A DNA stretch of 64,000 nucleotides from Henckelia pumila (lineage: Eukaryota > Streptophyta > Magnoliopsida > Lamiales > Gesneriaceae), in NCBI RefSeq assembly GCF_033568475.1, contig NW_027331840.1:310001-374000 (forward strand). The letters are read 5' to 3'. The translations under genes and the position numbers were made by a program. Under the pieces are notes generated by a model. The model did not search any database, was not told the DNA's origin, and saw only the letters and a program-made list of their open reading frames with translations. Numbering within the stretch: the stretch's first letter is position 1; each line of letters opens with the position of its first letter. Positions 1 to 14,000 of the stretch are shown piece after piece.

Positions 1-294
1 AAACAATGCATCCAATCACAAATGGCTATGCCAATCTATGAACAAATAAAGACAGTTCATATGCCAAATGAACAAAATGCTTTAAAATGTGAATCGTTCA
101 ACAAAATATGTTATTTGTAATATTCAACCAAAGTTAATGAAAAAAAACAAGTTATCTTTTAACAGATATAGTGAAAAGGTAAGCTGAAGTATTGTTCACA
201 TGCATATGCTGAATGACAAAGTTCTTTAAACCGTGAATTGTTCAAAAACACAAAACCGGTTGCTAACAAATTTCATAGAGTGATTGAGAAATAC

Positions 295-3200
295 CATATC
301 CCTGAAGAACATGACAACATGACACCACTCGCAGAAATTCTTCCACATGAGATGCTAGAGGTGCTGCTCCGGATAAAATAATTCTTACGTTTCCGCCTAA
401 GCCTTGTTTTACCTAGAAACATGTCGGAACAACGGCAGTCACACTCATGTGAAAGTTCGAAGAGCATAAATAAAATACAAAAGGCCAGCGTGGACAATGC
501 TGATTACCTTCTTGAAAACAATTTTGTCACAGAGTGGAGATGCATCTGAGTGTTTACTGCCCTTCCTCATACTACGCAGCTTTCTGCAAAAAAGTTTGCC
601 AAAGTGCAAAAATATTGAAAGTCAAGAATTTTGACCCCATTTTCAGCCATGGTCTACTGAGAAGGTGAATATCTCAGCTTCAAAACAGACTAACCAGGGG
701 ATCAGGGCTCCAAAAGGTCTAATTGCTTACGATGTAGTCAAAGCTAGTATGATGGATTTCAAGAACGGTTTGTACAACTAAAAAATGATGCAAAAATTCT
801 CAAGAAGACCGCAAGAAAAGAAAACTTTGGACAAAATGCAGGTCACGCTCAGATATAGCTAACCTCCATAAATTTTTCCCTACCAAGAGGACAGTGAAAT
901 TGACACACACACACACACAAAAACTTACAAAGAGTAAGCAAAATTAAACATGGTTTGCTTTATGAATCCCCCAGCCGAAATCTTCTGTTGCAAACCTGAA
1001 ATAGAAAGATAAGTTACAACATAACCAAGACTGACTTGAGACCATAATTATGCATCACAAGGCCGATTGAATTATTTCTTCAATATTGACTATTTCTCAG
1101 GAATTATATTGACTTTACAATCATGAAATTTTGAAATGCAGAAGGGTTCAAAATTTAACTATTAGTAGTCAAGATATATCATGAATAATGGAACCGAACC
1201 TGAATATATTCTATCTAATACCCGAGGAACTGCACAGAAAATAGTGGGTTTTAGCTCTCCAATATCTTCTACTAATAACTTCACATCCTGCAGATATGTA
1301 ATAGCATAAAATGTAACTAGAATTCTCTATAATCTAACACTAGGCAGATAAACAAAATTTTACCCCACGCCAGAATCCAATTGAAGCCCCGTGATTGATG
1401 ATACACTCTTCAATGATACGATCAAAGATGTGCGCCAAAGGAAGGTATGAAAGATATACGTCACTGACAGTCAACTACAAAAAAAATGTGATTCGATCAA
1501 CTTTAATCGATTGTGTGATGCATCCCGCATATATCCATATAGCATGCCATTTAAGAAATTTTTTATGATCAAGACAAGAAAAACAAATAGATGGACATTT
1601 ACCGCTTCATTAACACTCTTTAGAAGATGCTGCACTCCAGCTATCATAGCAACAATGCTGTTGTTGGAAATCATGACACCCTTAGGGTCACCAGTAGTTC
1701 CACTAGTATACATAATCGTACAAATGTCAGTTTTCTTTTTCACCGGAAGATCGTAGTGCTTATTTGCGCCCTGTACAAGGAAAAGTAACAAAATAATATG
1801 TTGTGTAACTACCAAAGTATGACATCAGGTGCGTGCATAAAATGATACAGAGAGAAAATATTGATGACTTTGTTCATATCAACAGGAATTGAGTTCAATC
1901 ATTAAATAAGTAGATGAGCCAAACAATCAAATTAAAATACAGACATTCTGGATAGCTAAATACATAATGACAACACACCATGTAAAAGACAACAAGCATA
2001 AAACTGGATTTCAATTCTCTACCTTTTCACAAACAAACTTATCCTGCTTGCAAGCTTCTTGAAACGGTTTTATTTATATAGGCCAAATTTGGATTTATCA
2101 ATCTCAGGCTGGTTCAAGTATTTTTTTCAGATACATCACAAGCCCCATTCATGAGCATTAGTTTGATTTTTTTTATGAATTAATGTAGTTATTGTCTTTG
2201 GATTACACAATGTACATAAAGTTTTTTGTAATGATATCTTTAGACTCTTGATTCTGTTCATTTTCCAGAGCTTAGACCCTGAATTTGTCAGTTCTTAAAT
2301 TCAGAAGTCAGTGTCCTAACTATCGTATCGTGTCACGGCAGTGGCCCGATAAAAGAACTGCCCCACCATCTCACATTACCTCACTGTGACAACTACAGGC
2401 GTTCGTAAAAAGCAACTTGGAGCCCTCAAGGTTTGGTGAAGTGTCTATATAGTTGTCAAACATATATCTTTGGTGCATCATTGATGGCAGACACACTCTC
2501 TCAATTAAAAGCTACATTCTGGACTCTCACACGCATATGGGAACTCATGTGTTAAAAATAAGTGGGGTTTTCATTGATAAAAGTGTACAGCACTAACTCC
2601 TCTTATACATCCCCAATTATAAACAAGGAACACATAACTAATTGCCTAACAAATCCCTTGAAAACAAGGATTTGCATCATTAACTTTTCAAACTCTAAGA
2701 ATACAGAATACTATATAATATAAAATTTACAATCTCCCAAAATAGCATATCACTAAAAATAGTAATCTTCCAACATCCTGTTTTTTTGGTCCTATATTTA
2801 GAATATGTTTTAATTACTTGTTGTACACACAGTAACAAACTCATAGGAAAACATTAATCACTTTAAGGAAGCTAGCACTGAAATAGTTCGCTTCCAGCAT
2901 ACATATGGTTGACAAATTAATAAGAGCTTGTTTGTGGCAGAGCTTAAAAGCTCAGCTGTTTCAAAGAGCTTTTAAGCTCCGAATAGTGTTTGGTAAATTT
3001 TTTTTAAAAAAAGCTTATAAGCTGTCAAAATAAAAATAAGTTGTTTGACAGCTTATAAGCTGTTTTTAAAAAAAGTAAGGGGGAGGTATTTTTTTCAAAA
3101 AGATCTTATTTTAATATTTTATATCTCTAAAATATCCTTAAATATTTTCATAAATCTCCATCATATACTCCACCCATTAAATATTAAATATTATTTTAAA

Positions 3201-6200
3201 AAATTTCCAAATCACATAAATTTTTCTAAAGTAAAATATTAAAACAATTTTATTTTTTAATATATGTTTATTCTAAAACTATTTTCGTATATGTATAACT
3301 CGAAACATTATTTTCATAGAATTATACCATTTTTGGTAATTTTGACAATAAAAAGATCTTATAATACCAAACATAATAACATCTTTAAGTTGTTTAAAAT
3401 AAGTTTAAACAAACACTTTAACAAACAACTTATAAGCTCATAAAACATATCCTCATCCAAAAGATTGGAAACATATAAACTTGCACTGAAACAAGTTGAA
3501 CTGTAAAACCAGATGGAAACAAATTGACTACGAAGCGAACGCTTTTTTTTAAGAGCCTTCCGAATTATTTTTCTTCCCTAAAATGATCAGGTGCAATATT
3601 CTAGTCAAATGTAACATTGTATGTCTTATAAAATTTTTGTATGAACAAAAATAATAATTGAAAAACTGAAATTCACTGAAATTTTGAAATTATGAATGCA
3701 GTTTATAGCAATAAATATTCGGAATCCCAAAGTAGGTATTCAAGAAGCCTCAAGCTTCATGTATGGTATTTATAGATACCGATAGATATTAGAGATAAAT
3801 TTAACATTTGTGATAAAAAAAAAAAAAACATTCACAAAATGCCATTGGATCTAAGGGTTTAAAAAACTATAAAAAAAATTTAGCAACAGACATCGGGCAT
3901 AACAAACTGATAAACTACAAAGATCTCTTTCTAAATATATAGCAGAAATGAGCTATTCTTCCTGAGTAAAACATTGAGATAGATTACTTTACTGATAAAA
4001 ATGAACTTGAGCAGAAAATATTAACCAAGCTGTTTGATGTTATGCGGTATCTACACAGTGTCAAGCAACTCAAATTAAAATATCACAAAGGATGTACCTG
4101 TGACAGAAATAACAGAAAATCAACAGGCTCACCAGTGACAAAAACTCATCCCAAGAATAAATAGTCGCACCAAACTTTTCAACCTCTTCCTTTTGTTGAG
4201 ATGTAACTTTCCCGAAGCTCACAATTGCTGAAGTTGAGGATGCAAAATTATACATTCATCGCCTTTATTTGAAACCGTTTACCGTTAGTTACAAGAAATT
4301 TGACTTGAACCCAACTTACTTCTCAAATACTTAGATGAACCCGGGAAAGTTTTCAACAGCTGAAAAAACAAAAATAAAGGGTCGCATTCAGTTGCATGAT
4401 TCGATTTCCACAGGTCTCATGATTCAATTATTCACAGTCAAGGCCAAAGCCACAACAACTTTAAATGCCTCCAAAAGAGCTCAAGTCTCACATGAGAGAT
4501 AAGCCAAAAAGTATTTATTAACACAAATGGATAAAGAGATATAGGTAAAACTTTCCCGCAGATATCGAAGAAACTCAATTAATTCTATGTCCTGACTTCA
4601 AACAACCGTACCTCAGAAATTTTTTTCTCCTCCACGAAAGTCAGAGTAACTTCAGCATGGCATATGATGAATTCAACAGCCCCAGCACCTAAACCAGGCA
4701 AGGGCAAGGATAAAATCTCATGGTAACAACTGAACTTAGTTCTTTCATTTTTTTTAAAAAAAAAACAGTATGCTGTAAAAGCCTATGAGCAGGTAGATGC
4801 TTCATTTTTTAACGAACAAAATGAACTGCCAAACAAATGAAAAAATGGGAATGATATGTACCTAATGTGTCATATAAAGGGACACAATAAAGCCCGTGAG
4901 CATTACAGGCCTGCAGCAATTTGTATCATATAAGATGATTGACAATGACTGGAAAATCCAAAATTTAAACATGTATACTATCGCTCACAATCTTGAAGGC
5001 ATGAATCCAGAAAGGGCATAAAAATAGAATCAAGGAAGTACCTCCATGCTCATAATCCACTCAGGACAATTGGCACCATAAATTCCACATCGCACACCCT
5101 GAGATGGTTAGAAGATTAATTGGTTAGTACGAATGACATTATTTAAAAATGCAACTTCAAAACATGGAATTGTGTATAAACAGAAGCAGAGAGAGAAAAG
5201 TCGAAAGTATATAAAATTATAAATTCACAAAGTGTAATTAAAACGGTGGGCACATGGGGAAGCATGGTACACATTTTGACATTAATTTCAGTCATGAAAG
5301 ACTACTCCATATCTAGGAAGCAAAGGTTGAAGCTGATTAAGACAGTTAATCAGTTGGAACTAACGCCAATTGAAACAAACCCAGGTATCACAATTTAACG
5401 TGCATATTGGAGTAGTATAGCCAATAATGAAAACCAATTTTACGGAGTAATATGATGAACAATTGAAGAAAACTGGATTTGACATAGAGCTTCATGACAA
5501 CAATAAAGATTCGTGAAAACAAAAGATGGCAAGCCTTACTTCCTCCAAGCCACAACTACGGATGGAATTCCCAACTTGCAGCACTATGTTGTATACTTCT
5601 TTGTAAGTAAGCCACACATATTTTCCAGGCTTGTGAAGCAGATATATCACAATGATTAGTCCAAGAGTTCATCAAGATGTTAAAACTAATAGAGAAGAAG
5701 AAATATCAAATGAATTTGACTACAGTACACGTGATTCCCAAATAATCATTACAATGAAATCCTACCTCCCCGCTGACAATTTCACGACGGCCAAGCATTC
5801 GGTTATTGGGATATTTCTCAACTGATAAACTGTGGCACAGAAAAAAATTTTGATTCAGATTTTCATCAGCAAAGAAGGTAAAGATGAAAAAGACATCTGG
5901 GAAATCAGAATTTCAAGCCGAGCATCCAGAATGTAGGAAGCATCAAGCACAGACTCACCAATAACCCGTATCCCAGTCACTTTTATGAGATGACTACTTC
6001 TCAAATAATATTTGAATTGCATCAACTCTTGAATTGTTTTTATTCAACAAAATCTTAACAATCTCACACTTGAAATTTTCCATTCAAATTTTTAAATATG
6101 AAACCATTACACTTACGTGTAGCAATTTTCCAACGTGATAAATGATAGCTCATTAAAATAAGAAAGAAAATATATCAGGTAGTTCAGTGTGGTTGAAGTA

Positions 6201-7096
6201 GCACCCTAGCAGGTGTCAGGTAGAGTAATAAGAAGAAGAACAAAATTTGGAGCTTCTTCTCCGTTTTATTCATCCCGTTCAATTAAGCACGTATAGACAT
6301 CATTCTGTAGACATTACCAATCTAAATGTTTTGATAATATTTTGATAACGAAATTGACAACACCGAATCCAAAGGAAAGTTCAAAAAACACAGACAGACA
6401 AAAACAAGAATGTGTAAATAAAAAATAAAAATAAAAAAAGGTCATGTGTGGAAGTGTCAATTTCATAAGATTTTAACTATTTCTATAACTGTGGGGGCCA
6501 GATCACAGCTCTCAAACAACATAATTACTGCGGAAATCTTTCTACAGTAATCAGATCCAATTGCGCAGTAGTCTTCCATGTCATCGAATACGTCTTGAAT
6601 CAAATCAACAAAGAACTATTATTGAAAGAACTACAAATAAAAGTCTAAAATATAATCATTTGAGGAGACCGTGTATAGCTGCGCCAATCGACTTCATGTC
6701 ATAATTCAGGGGCGATTAAAAAAAATATTTTTTTTAAAAAAAAAACATCGACTTTTTGACTGCCATTTCAAACCATGCATACACAAAAATTCACAAATAC
6801 AACACTAACAGAAACCCTTCCAGATTAAACCCCTAATCTCAAAAGTAATCAATCAAATACTTCCCAAAAAAAAAACCTTGATCAATCAAATTAAGCAATC
6901 TGCATCGTAAAATGACAGCTCAATCGAAAAAAAAAAAAGAAAACCTGAAAATATCCCAGCAGCAATCGAGCCCAGGAATCGGCGGCGGGAACCCATCCTT
7001 AGCATAAATACTTCGATAAACCGGCCCCATCGACGGCTTCCCATCTTTTGCAGGCTTCGAAGTCGCCACTTCTACTATATATCTCTTCTCCGCCAT
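295..7096 (-). CDS. LACS4: Long-chain acyl-CoA synthetase, LACS4-like (C-terminal part lies beyond the left edge)
   Basis: Activates free long-chain fatty acids to acyl-CoA using ATP; in plants this family acts at the ER in lipid export, wax and membrane lipid synthesis. Fourteen exons are visible: 6945-7096, 5766-5829, 5540-5629, 5042-5098, 4862-4910, 4612-4688, 4320-4359, 4133-4227, 1603-1770, 1364-1474, 1200-1287, 929-995, 508-583 and 295-412. All keep one frame with GT..AG borders. They encode about 417 residues of a family that is usually near 660. The start MAEKRYIVEVAT leads into GPVYRSIYAKDGFP, as in LACS4/5. The AMP-binding motif YTSGTTGDPKGV is at about residues 229-240, followed by YLSYLPLAHIFDR. 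The last visible exon ends at the GYG of the GYGLTES region. The 2.4-kb intron 1771-4132 holds a foldback repeat. No damage is seen; the rest of the gene lies left of position 1. Confidence 0.93.
2927..3447. mobile_element. Candidate non-autonomous DNA element in a LACS intron
   Basis: An AT-rich stretch inside the 2.4-kb LACS intron contains a near-perfect palindrome around 3012-3062, with arms reading AGCTTATAAGCTGTCAAA and its reverse complement. Repeated CTTATAAGCT/GAGCTTTTAAGCT motifs occur near both ends. The left end (GAGCTTGTTTG) and right end (CAAACAACTTATAAGCTC) are roughly inverted copies. No coding region is present and no clean target-site duplication was found, so the borders are approximate and the superfamily is undecided. 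Confidence 0.4.
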
Positions 7097-8315
7097 CTCC
7101 AGCCGGCCTCAAACTATATGCACGGGAAATGTACCCACAATATCAACGTAAATGCGGGTATATATAGATTGAGAGATCGAAGATGCGAGATCGTTTGTGT
7201 GTGTATATATGGTTGAATGGTGCGCACCGGTGTTTGACTTGAAGATTAAATCAAACCAATGCAGATGAAGAAATATATATTTATTTATTCTAAATAAAAT
7301 AAAATATTTTGGCATAAAATGTCACAGTACTGTTGACTTCAGAATTACCTTAAAATAATCATACCATCACATATATACCGTGAAAACTGAAAATCTCAAA
7401 TATTTTTTTTTTACCTATATTGAAATTATTTGGAATTTAATTAACAATAATCATGGATCTCATATTCGATCTATCTACAAAAAATATTTTTTTACTAAAT
7501 TTTTAATTCCACTGCAAATATGAGTCAGATTAGACCGTATCGCAAACACAAAATGATATTAAGTAATTTTAAAAATTTTAAAAATGAACGATATATTATA
7601 TATATATAAGCTAATTGTATGTATAGGGTGACGAGGCAAATTCAATTGAATATTTGAATTAAATCATCTACAATTAAATCTAGATTTTAATTTTGGTCCA
7701 ACAAATTAGTAGGCATAATATAGCCCGCTCTCGTGTCATCTTGACAATAAATGGTACCTGAATTTGCCCACCGCAGAATGATAATCTAACATCATGGGTG
7801 ATTAAATTGTCATTGATATAAATCTTTTTGGAAGAAAACAAAAATAACATTATACCTATGTAATTTAAATTATCATCTAATATTTTTTCACCACGGAGAT
7901 GGTATTTCAATGGTATATTTGATATTTAATTATTTTATTTCTATCTTTTTATTTTTATTTATGTAAATAAATAATATGTGGACTTGAAAATTTTAAAATA
8001 ATTTAAGACGTGTATTACTTTTCTGGAACCTTTTATTTGCTCCTTTACACCGGGTCAATTTATTTGTAGCATCAATGCATCATCAACGGCGGTGTGCTGC
8101 CTTTATTATTTTATTTATATTTATTTATGTTAACTATTTTACAAATTTCAAACACGCGGCGTTAGAAATATTTATCGATTTTTTATTTATTTTTTTTTTT
8201 GTGTTCGAAAATGAAAACAGAAATATTTATCAATTGATGATTTACATATACCACACCAAGTTCGATAATTTTTCAAATTATCATTTTACCTTGTGTTCGA
8301 TATATGTAACAGATA
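7097..8315. other. Intergenic, upstream of LACS4-like gene
   Basis: AT-rich non-coding DNA that should include the LACS promoter and 5' leader, because the gene reads leftward from 7096. Short microsatellite-like TATATA runs occur near 7590-7610. No convincing gene is seen. Confidence 0.6.
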
Positions 8316-8575
8316 CTCTCTCCGTCTCAATTATATAGTTCTCGTTTTCTTTTTTGTTTGTCCCAAATATATAGTCGTATACTATATTTAGTAATATTTT
8401 TTTACCCTTTTTTACTAATATACCCCTATTAACTACACCTTTAAAATTGTGCAATCATTTTTTAATACATTAAATAGGGATAAAATAGGAAGTTTGTATA
8501 AAATTTACTTTCCCAATAATTTTTTCTTAATCTGTGTAAAAAAAAAGTAGGACTATGTATTTGAGACGGAGGGAG
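8316..8575. mobile_element. Stowaway-type MITE (Tc1/mariner)
   Basis: A 260-bp element with terminal inverted repeats CTCTCTCCGTCTCAA at the left and TTGAGACGGAGGGAG at the right. It is flanked by the TA target duplication of this superfamily (8314-8315 and 8576-8577). The CTCCCTCCGTCTC signature is the classic Stowaway terminus. It has no coding capacity and lies in the intergenic space between the LACS and OXA1 genes. Confidence 0.9.
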
Positions 8576-10232
8576 TAGATTGTCTTTAGAACTTAAAATA
8601 TCAAATTACATTTATGCATTACATATATGAGTTAGGGAACTAATTCATGTTATATACAAGTTAAAAATTAAATATGCACGAAATTATTATGAAATGATCT
8701 TACGGATCAATTTTATAAAATAAATCACTTATTTGATCTTATCTATAAAAAATAATAATTTTTATGTAAAAAATATTATTTATTTATTTTAAACATGGAA
8801 CAAAGGCCGTACCAGGCTACCAGCCAACTTAAATTAAATGGTTGGTGAAGTTGAATGGCAGAGCTATTGAAATTGATTGAAAACCCAGCAACAACGCTTC
8901 TTATAAACAATCTAGAACACTATCTTATTGTTTAATTAATGTATTTGCGTTGTTCTCACAAAAAAATTGAGATATCTGAATACTCACTCGCTTTGCAAAA
9001 TTCTTATTTAATCTTCACTCACATATGTAGTAAAATTAGAAGTTTATAGATATTGTAGTTCCCTCATTTTTCCTCACCGAGCATATGCAAATGCAATGCA
9101 TATGTGCTAAGGATTTGATTGAAAATTATCGTCCTCATACAAGTAAATAAAATATAGTTCAATTTTTGAGAAAATATTTTTTTGGATATAATTATAGTAC
9201 ACGTTCTACTAAAATTTAATACCCACATATTATCCATCCAAAAAAATATACCCACAAACTTCTTATCTTATATAATCAGAAAGAAATTGGAAATAATACC
9301 TAAGATTATTGACACACCAAAAATCACTTTAATGTCCAATTTTATATTTAAGTTTATATTTGGTTTTTTAGTCTAATCAAAGTAATACCAAAATATCTAG
9401 ATATTATTATAAAAGCTAACGAGGGTCACTTCGTGAAATAGAAAAAACAATGTTCTAAAAAACATTAAATGATAGATGACTCATCGCCTAGCGCCTAACC
9501 GAAGGGTCTAAACGGTTTTTTTTAAGCTTAAATAATAAATACATTGATTGGGATATTCATGAGTTTGAATAAAAAAATATTATTTTTATTTCTTATGTTT
9601 TTCAGTTTTTGTACAAAACTCTTATAAAATTTTAATAATAATAATAATAATAAGAACAACAAGATAAATATTAATAGAACAACACTGAGAAAAAACAATA
9701 CTCATCAAGAATAAGAGCCGCCTTTTAAAAGGCTGAGAAAAATCAATGCTCATCAAAGACGGGTTGTTCTGTGTTGGAAAACCAGATATTTTTCAATTGA
9801 ACATCGAATTTACGACGACTAACTTGTATTATTTGACTTAATCTATGTTATATTTGGAGTAATTTTTCCTTCTATCTCAAAAATCACTGAATTACATTGG
9901 TCTCTAGTATTTTAGTATAAGATAACATCGTGGGTTAATAATCTAATGGTCAAAATTTCAGAGACTTCAAATATGGCACACAAAAACGTCTATTACGTGG
10001 ATTAGACCCAAAACTTTCCAAATATACGATGTAAATGATAGAAGCTTAGAAATTTTCTATTAAAAACTAGGAACATACCAACATGATGGATAAAGTCCTC
10101 TTAATTAGTGAAAATTTATATCAATACCACAACAAAATAGCAACTCAATTTGATGGAGACCAGACTGGTGTTTCAAAAAATTATACTCACTTTCACATAA
10201 ATTTATTGCTCCAGTCACAGTGGCATCGCATC
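8576..10232. other. Intergenic, no gene seen
   Basis: AT-rich sequence with scattered short open frames of low complexity. There is a short (ATA)n tract near 9633-9650. The CCTAGCGCCTAACCG stretch near 9487 resembles dispersed repeat sequence but no element borders could be fixed. Confidence 0.5.
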
Positions 10233-10958
10233 CAGAGACGGAGCCAAGGGGGGGCAGTGGGGGCAGCCGCCCCCCCTCAATTTTTAATGTAAACAAGGGA
10301 TAGGGCCGTAGGGGTAGAGGGAGACGGTGGAGTATGGTGATGGAAATTGCTCAAATTTTTTGATTTATTTTTCCTTTAAAATTAAAATATATTTCTTAAA
10401 TAAAGATTAAAAAGTTAAAAGAAATAAAAATAAAAATGGTGCATTTAAGTTTTTATTTTTATCTAAGTTATTTATTTTTTGTTCGACGATTTTTATTATG
10501 TTGAAGTAATATTTTCTTCTATAATTATCTTTTTTTTCGAAATATATGTGTTTATTCATCTTGCTCATGGTTCGAAAAAACGGTCACGGAACGGATGAAA
10601 CAGTCCTTCCGAAACGGAAACCGCAGCTGTCGCGACAAAGTTTCGGGTAAAAATGATTGATTAATATAACACTGTTTTTATTTAAAATATCGACGATTTC
10701 GCGAACGTCGTGAAACGAAAGGGCGATTTCACGGATTTCGCGGCCGTCGCAAAACGTTTTAGGTAATTTTTTCAATTAAAATTTTAGCAAATTATATAAT
10801 TATTTCTATTTTTATTATAAAAATATCTCGTGACGATAACCACGACCGTTCCGTGAAATTCCAATGAAATTGAAACGACAGTTTCCGCGACACTCTCCGC
10901 AACCGCACTGCGAATCATAATCTCGCCCCCCTATCTGATTTTCCTGGCTCCGTCCCTG
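10233..10958. mobile_element. Non-autonomous hAT element next to OXA1
   Basis: A 726-bp element with inverted termini CAGAGACGGAGCCA at the left and TGGCTCCGTCCCTG at the right. It is flanked by an exact 8-bp direct repeat, ATCGCATC (10225-10232 and 10959-10966). The 8-bp duplication and CAG..CTG ends fit the hAT superfamily. The interior is G/C-tract-rich near the left end and holds motifs such as GGAACGG but no transposase. It ends about 140 bp past the OXA1 stop codon, so it may lie in or near that gene's 3' UTR. Confidence 0.88.
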
Positions 10959-11095
10959 ATCGCATCTCCGGTTCCATGCATGTAGATTAACTAGCCGTTG
11001 AGTATAAATTAAGCTTGTTTTTAAGTACATACAAACAATTGGTATGTTTACCAGGCTTTAGTGAACTTCCGAAAAATCGCCCTTTTCATCGCCTA

Positions 11096-14000
11096 TTACT
11101 GCCTTTCTTCCTTCCTTCCTCTAACTTCTTTCTCTAAGCTCTTAATCCGTTGGCTGAGCACAGACGGCGAAGCGATTTGTGGACTTGGAGGTACATGTGA
11201 TGAAACCATGTCGGATGAAGAGGTTGCTGCATGCTTCTTTACTACTTCAGAGAGTGAAAAACCAGGCTTTTGATCGATCAAAGGCTTCGTCGCCACGGGT
11301 ATAATTGGCACGCCCAATAACCTTTTAACCTCAGGCTTCTTAATCACTGAAACAAAAAGGATTCGTTTCACCCTGTAAAAAAATCCAAGAAACTGGAAGA
11401 AATATGAAATGATAACTCTAATATAACATGACTAACCTAAACCATAAGCGAGTGAAAACAAGTTGGAGGTAATCCAGTAGCAGAAAATAGCCTGTGTATC
11501 CATCATACATAAACAAAAGAATCAAGGTGGAGGGAAATCTTTACATTATGATTGACGTAACAACAGAGGCGAGCTAATTGTAAGAATTCAATGAGAAAAA
11601 TAATCTTATAAGATAAAGCATTTACCTTCGGAAAACTTGCGGTTAAAGGGATTGTCAGTACAGCGAAAACCCTCGACACATTCTTGATTGTGTTGGCCAC
11701 GGGGTTGCCTTCTAATCCTTCCTGGGCATTGCACTAAAAAGGGAGAGTGGATGAAAGATTAAAGAAAACAGACATGACTGAGGATTCAGATGTGACACAA
11801 ATCATGTCCCCGATACCATAATTGCCACAGCAGTAGAGCAAAATCCACACACAAATTGAATTCTACTGTTAACTGCAAACACTACTCAGAGATGGTAATC
11901 TCCATTTTTTTTAAAGAACAAACAGTACAAGATCCTTGGTTTTGTATACTTTCTGGCAATTTTAACAAAGTAAAGGTTCTTGGTTTTGGAATAAATGATC
12001 ACACGGAAAATTCAATTAATGCGTAAAATAGTAAGCAAGAATTTCTTGAACTCGTCACGACTTCAAACCGTCAAGCAGACTCTGAAATAACATGGGAGAG
12101 AAAGGTTGCTAACCTCCACTGTGATCCAAAATGTTAAAGCCGTTAAAACTGGAAGAATGAACAAGCTATCAGGAGTTGACAAATCGGTAAACCATAATGC
12201 TCCTCCCTCTTTAAACGATGGAACATTTTCTGCCAATTTTCTAACCTGCACATAGATGCTGTCAAATGGTAAAAATGTTTTTATATATTTATACAGGAAT
12301 TAAGAACACTATATAGGAACATTGAAATGTAAAGGAGACAGCATCATCTGTGTTATTGAGCATAAAAAATGTCATCTTACAGCAAAGAAGAAACTGCAAA
12401 AGATGGGACCGGAAATAAGAAGTCCCTTTAAAGGGGTGAATGGAGTAACACCATACCTGCAACACAAAAAATGAAATCAATTCTAAGAACCAAATCTTTA
12501 TCGAGCATTGTTGATTTATTCATTTGAGAGTGTTTTATTTTGCATATGCTGGCAACCGGCCTAAGGACCTAAAATAGAAAGCTACTTACTCCTTGAATAA
12601 TTCGTTCATCCTTGCCCGACCATCAGCCACAGCATCAGGACTCATATCCTGTGAAACAATCAACGAGTATGACTATGGAAGGCGTAATTATATAAGATGT
12701 CAGGCAACAGAAACTAGTTTTTAAAGCATAAAACACCAACATCAAAAACTGTTTATTGTTGATCAACGATATACTATAGTAACCAAGAGTCTGAGGCTCA
12801 TACCCTATTTTGCATTTCTTCCTTAATCTCCTCCAATCGCGGCCGTAAAAGCTGCACAAGAGCACGCAATACCATAAACGTGTCATCATTCAAGAGATAC
12901 GAATAAATAAGTTGAACCAAGGCCATATTTAGAGGGCATGGCAGCATCTTAAGAATGCTCTGAGAGCAGGCAGGCCATGGCCCATGGCCAAACAAGTAGA
13001 ATTTCTAACTTTTGGCCCATTGATCTTGTACATTGTGTTGAAATGTAATAGCATCAGACAGTGCTTTTAAGTAATTGCAGTGTCAGGTCCTGGATCCACC
13101 ATGTAGATTTGATCCATCGGCCAAAAAAAGAGCTGGGTCGAGACCACAAACAGAGACAGGATGAAATAATAACAGTGGTTTCTTATTCCATCGCCCATGA
13201 GACCGAAACATGGCGTTATGAACTTATGTCCTGAACTTTGCAAATGTTACACAGTACTTTTTGCACGTCCCTCACTTTAAAATTCATTGGATTGAGCAAG
13301 TATTCTATCAATAACTCAATTTTTTTTTTCTCCCTCTCTTCTAATACACGAGTAGAAAAGTTGGGGCCTGGGGAAGATGGCAATTGATAAAATTCATTTG
13401 GCATACTGAAATTTTATTTATCAGTCCACCACCTCCTTGTCACTCGTAACTATGGAGTAAAATGAGATGCGGATTTCCATGATAAGAGTATGCTGACGCA
13501 AGTAAGAAAGAAATAGAAACTTCGATATGCCAGGTAGTGTCACAAAAAACTGGGTGTAACAACAAAATGCAAAGGAAAAGAACGCGCAGCTATGGCCCTT
13601 ACAGTAAGTCTTGAAGTAGAAATCAGATGATTTATCATAAGAGGCAGCTGAAGCCCACGGATTAAAATAGTTGTCAGTGCAATTGAAGCCCACCTAAACA
13701 CAATTAAAATTTTGAAGAGATCATCACTTAGCCAATCAACAATGCAAAGCACAACCAACCCAATTAAAATTCCGACTTATGCCTCAAAGCAATCATAAGG
13801 TTGTTGTTAATACACCTTAGAAGGTCGCCTTTCCATCACATACAAACGAACAGCCACATAGCCCACGTCAATAAAATGCTTAAAGTATGCGGCATTCACT
13901 CGCACTCAAAATCACATTTTCAATAATGAGCTCATAATATAAGTGGCAGCCATAAATGTGACCAAAATTCTCATAATTTCTATCAATAAAACTATCCCAT

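Noticed and set aside
8075-8338. Possible small protein gene of 87 residues
   Set aside because: Low-complexity Phe/Ile/Tyr-rich frame in AT-rich DNA that runs into a Stowaway MITE; no codon or family signal.
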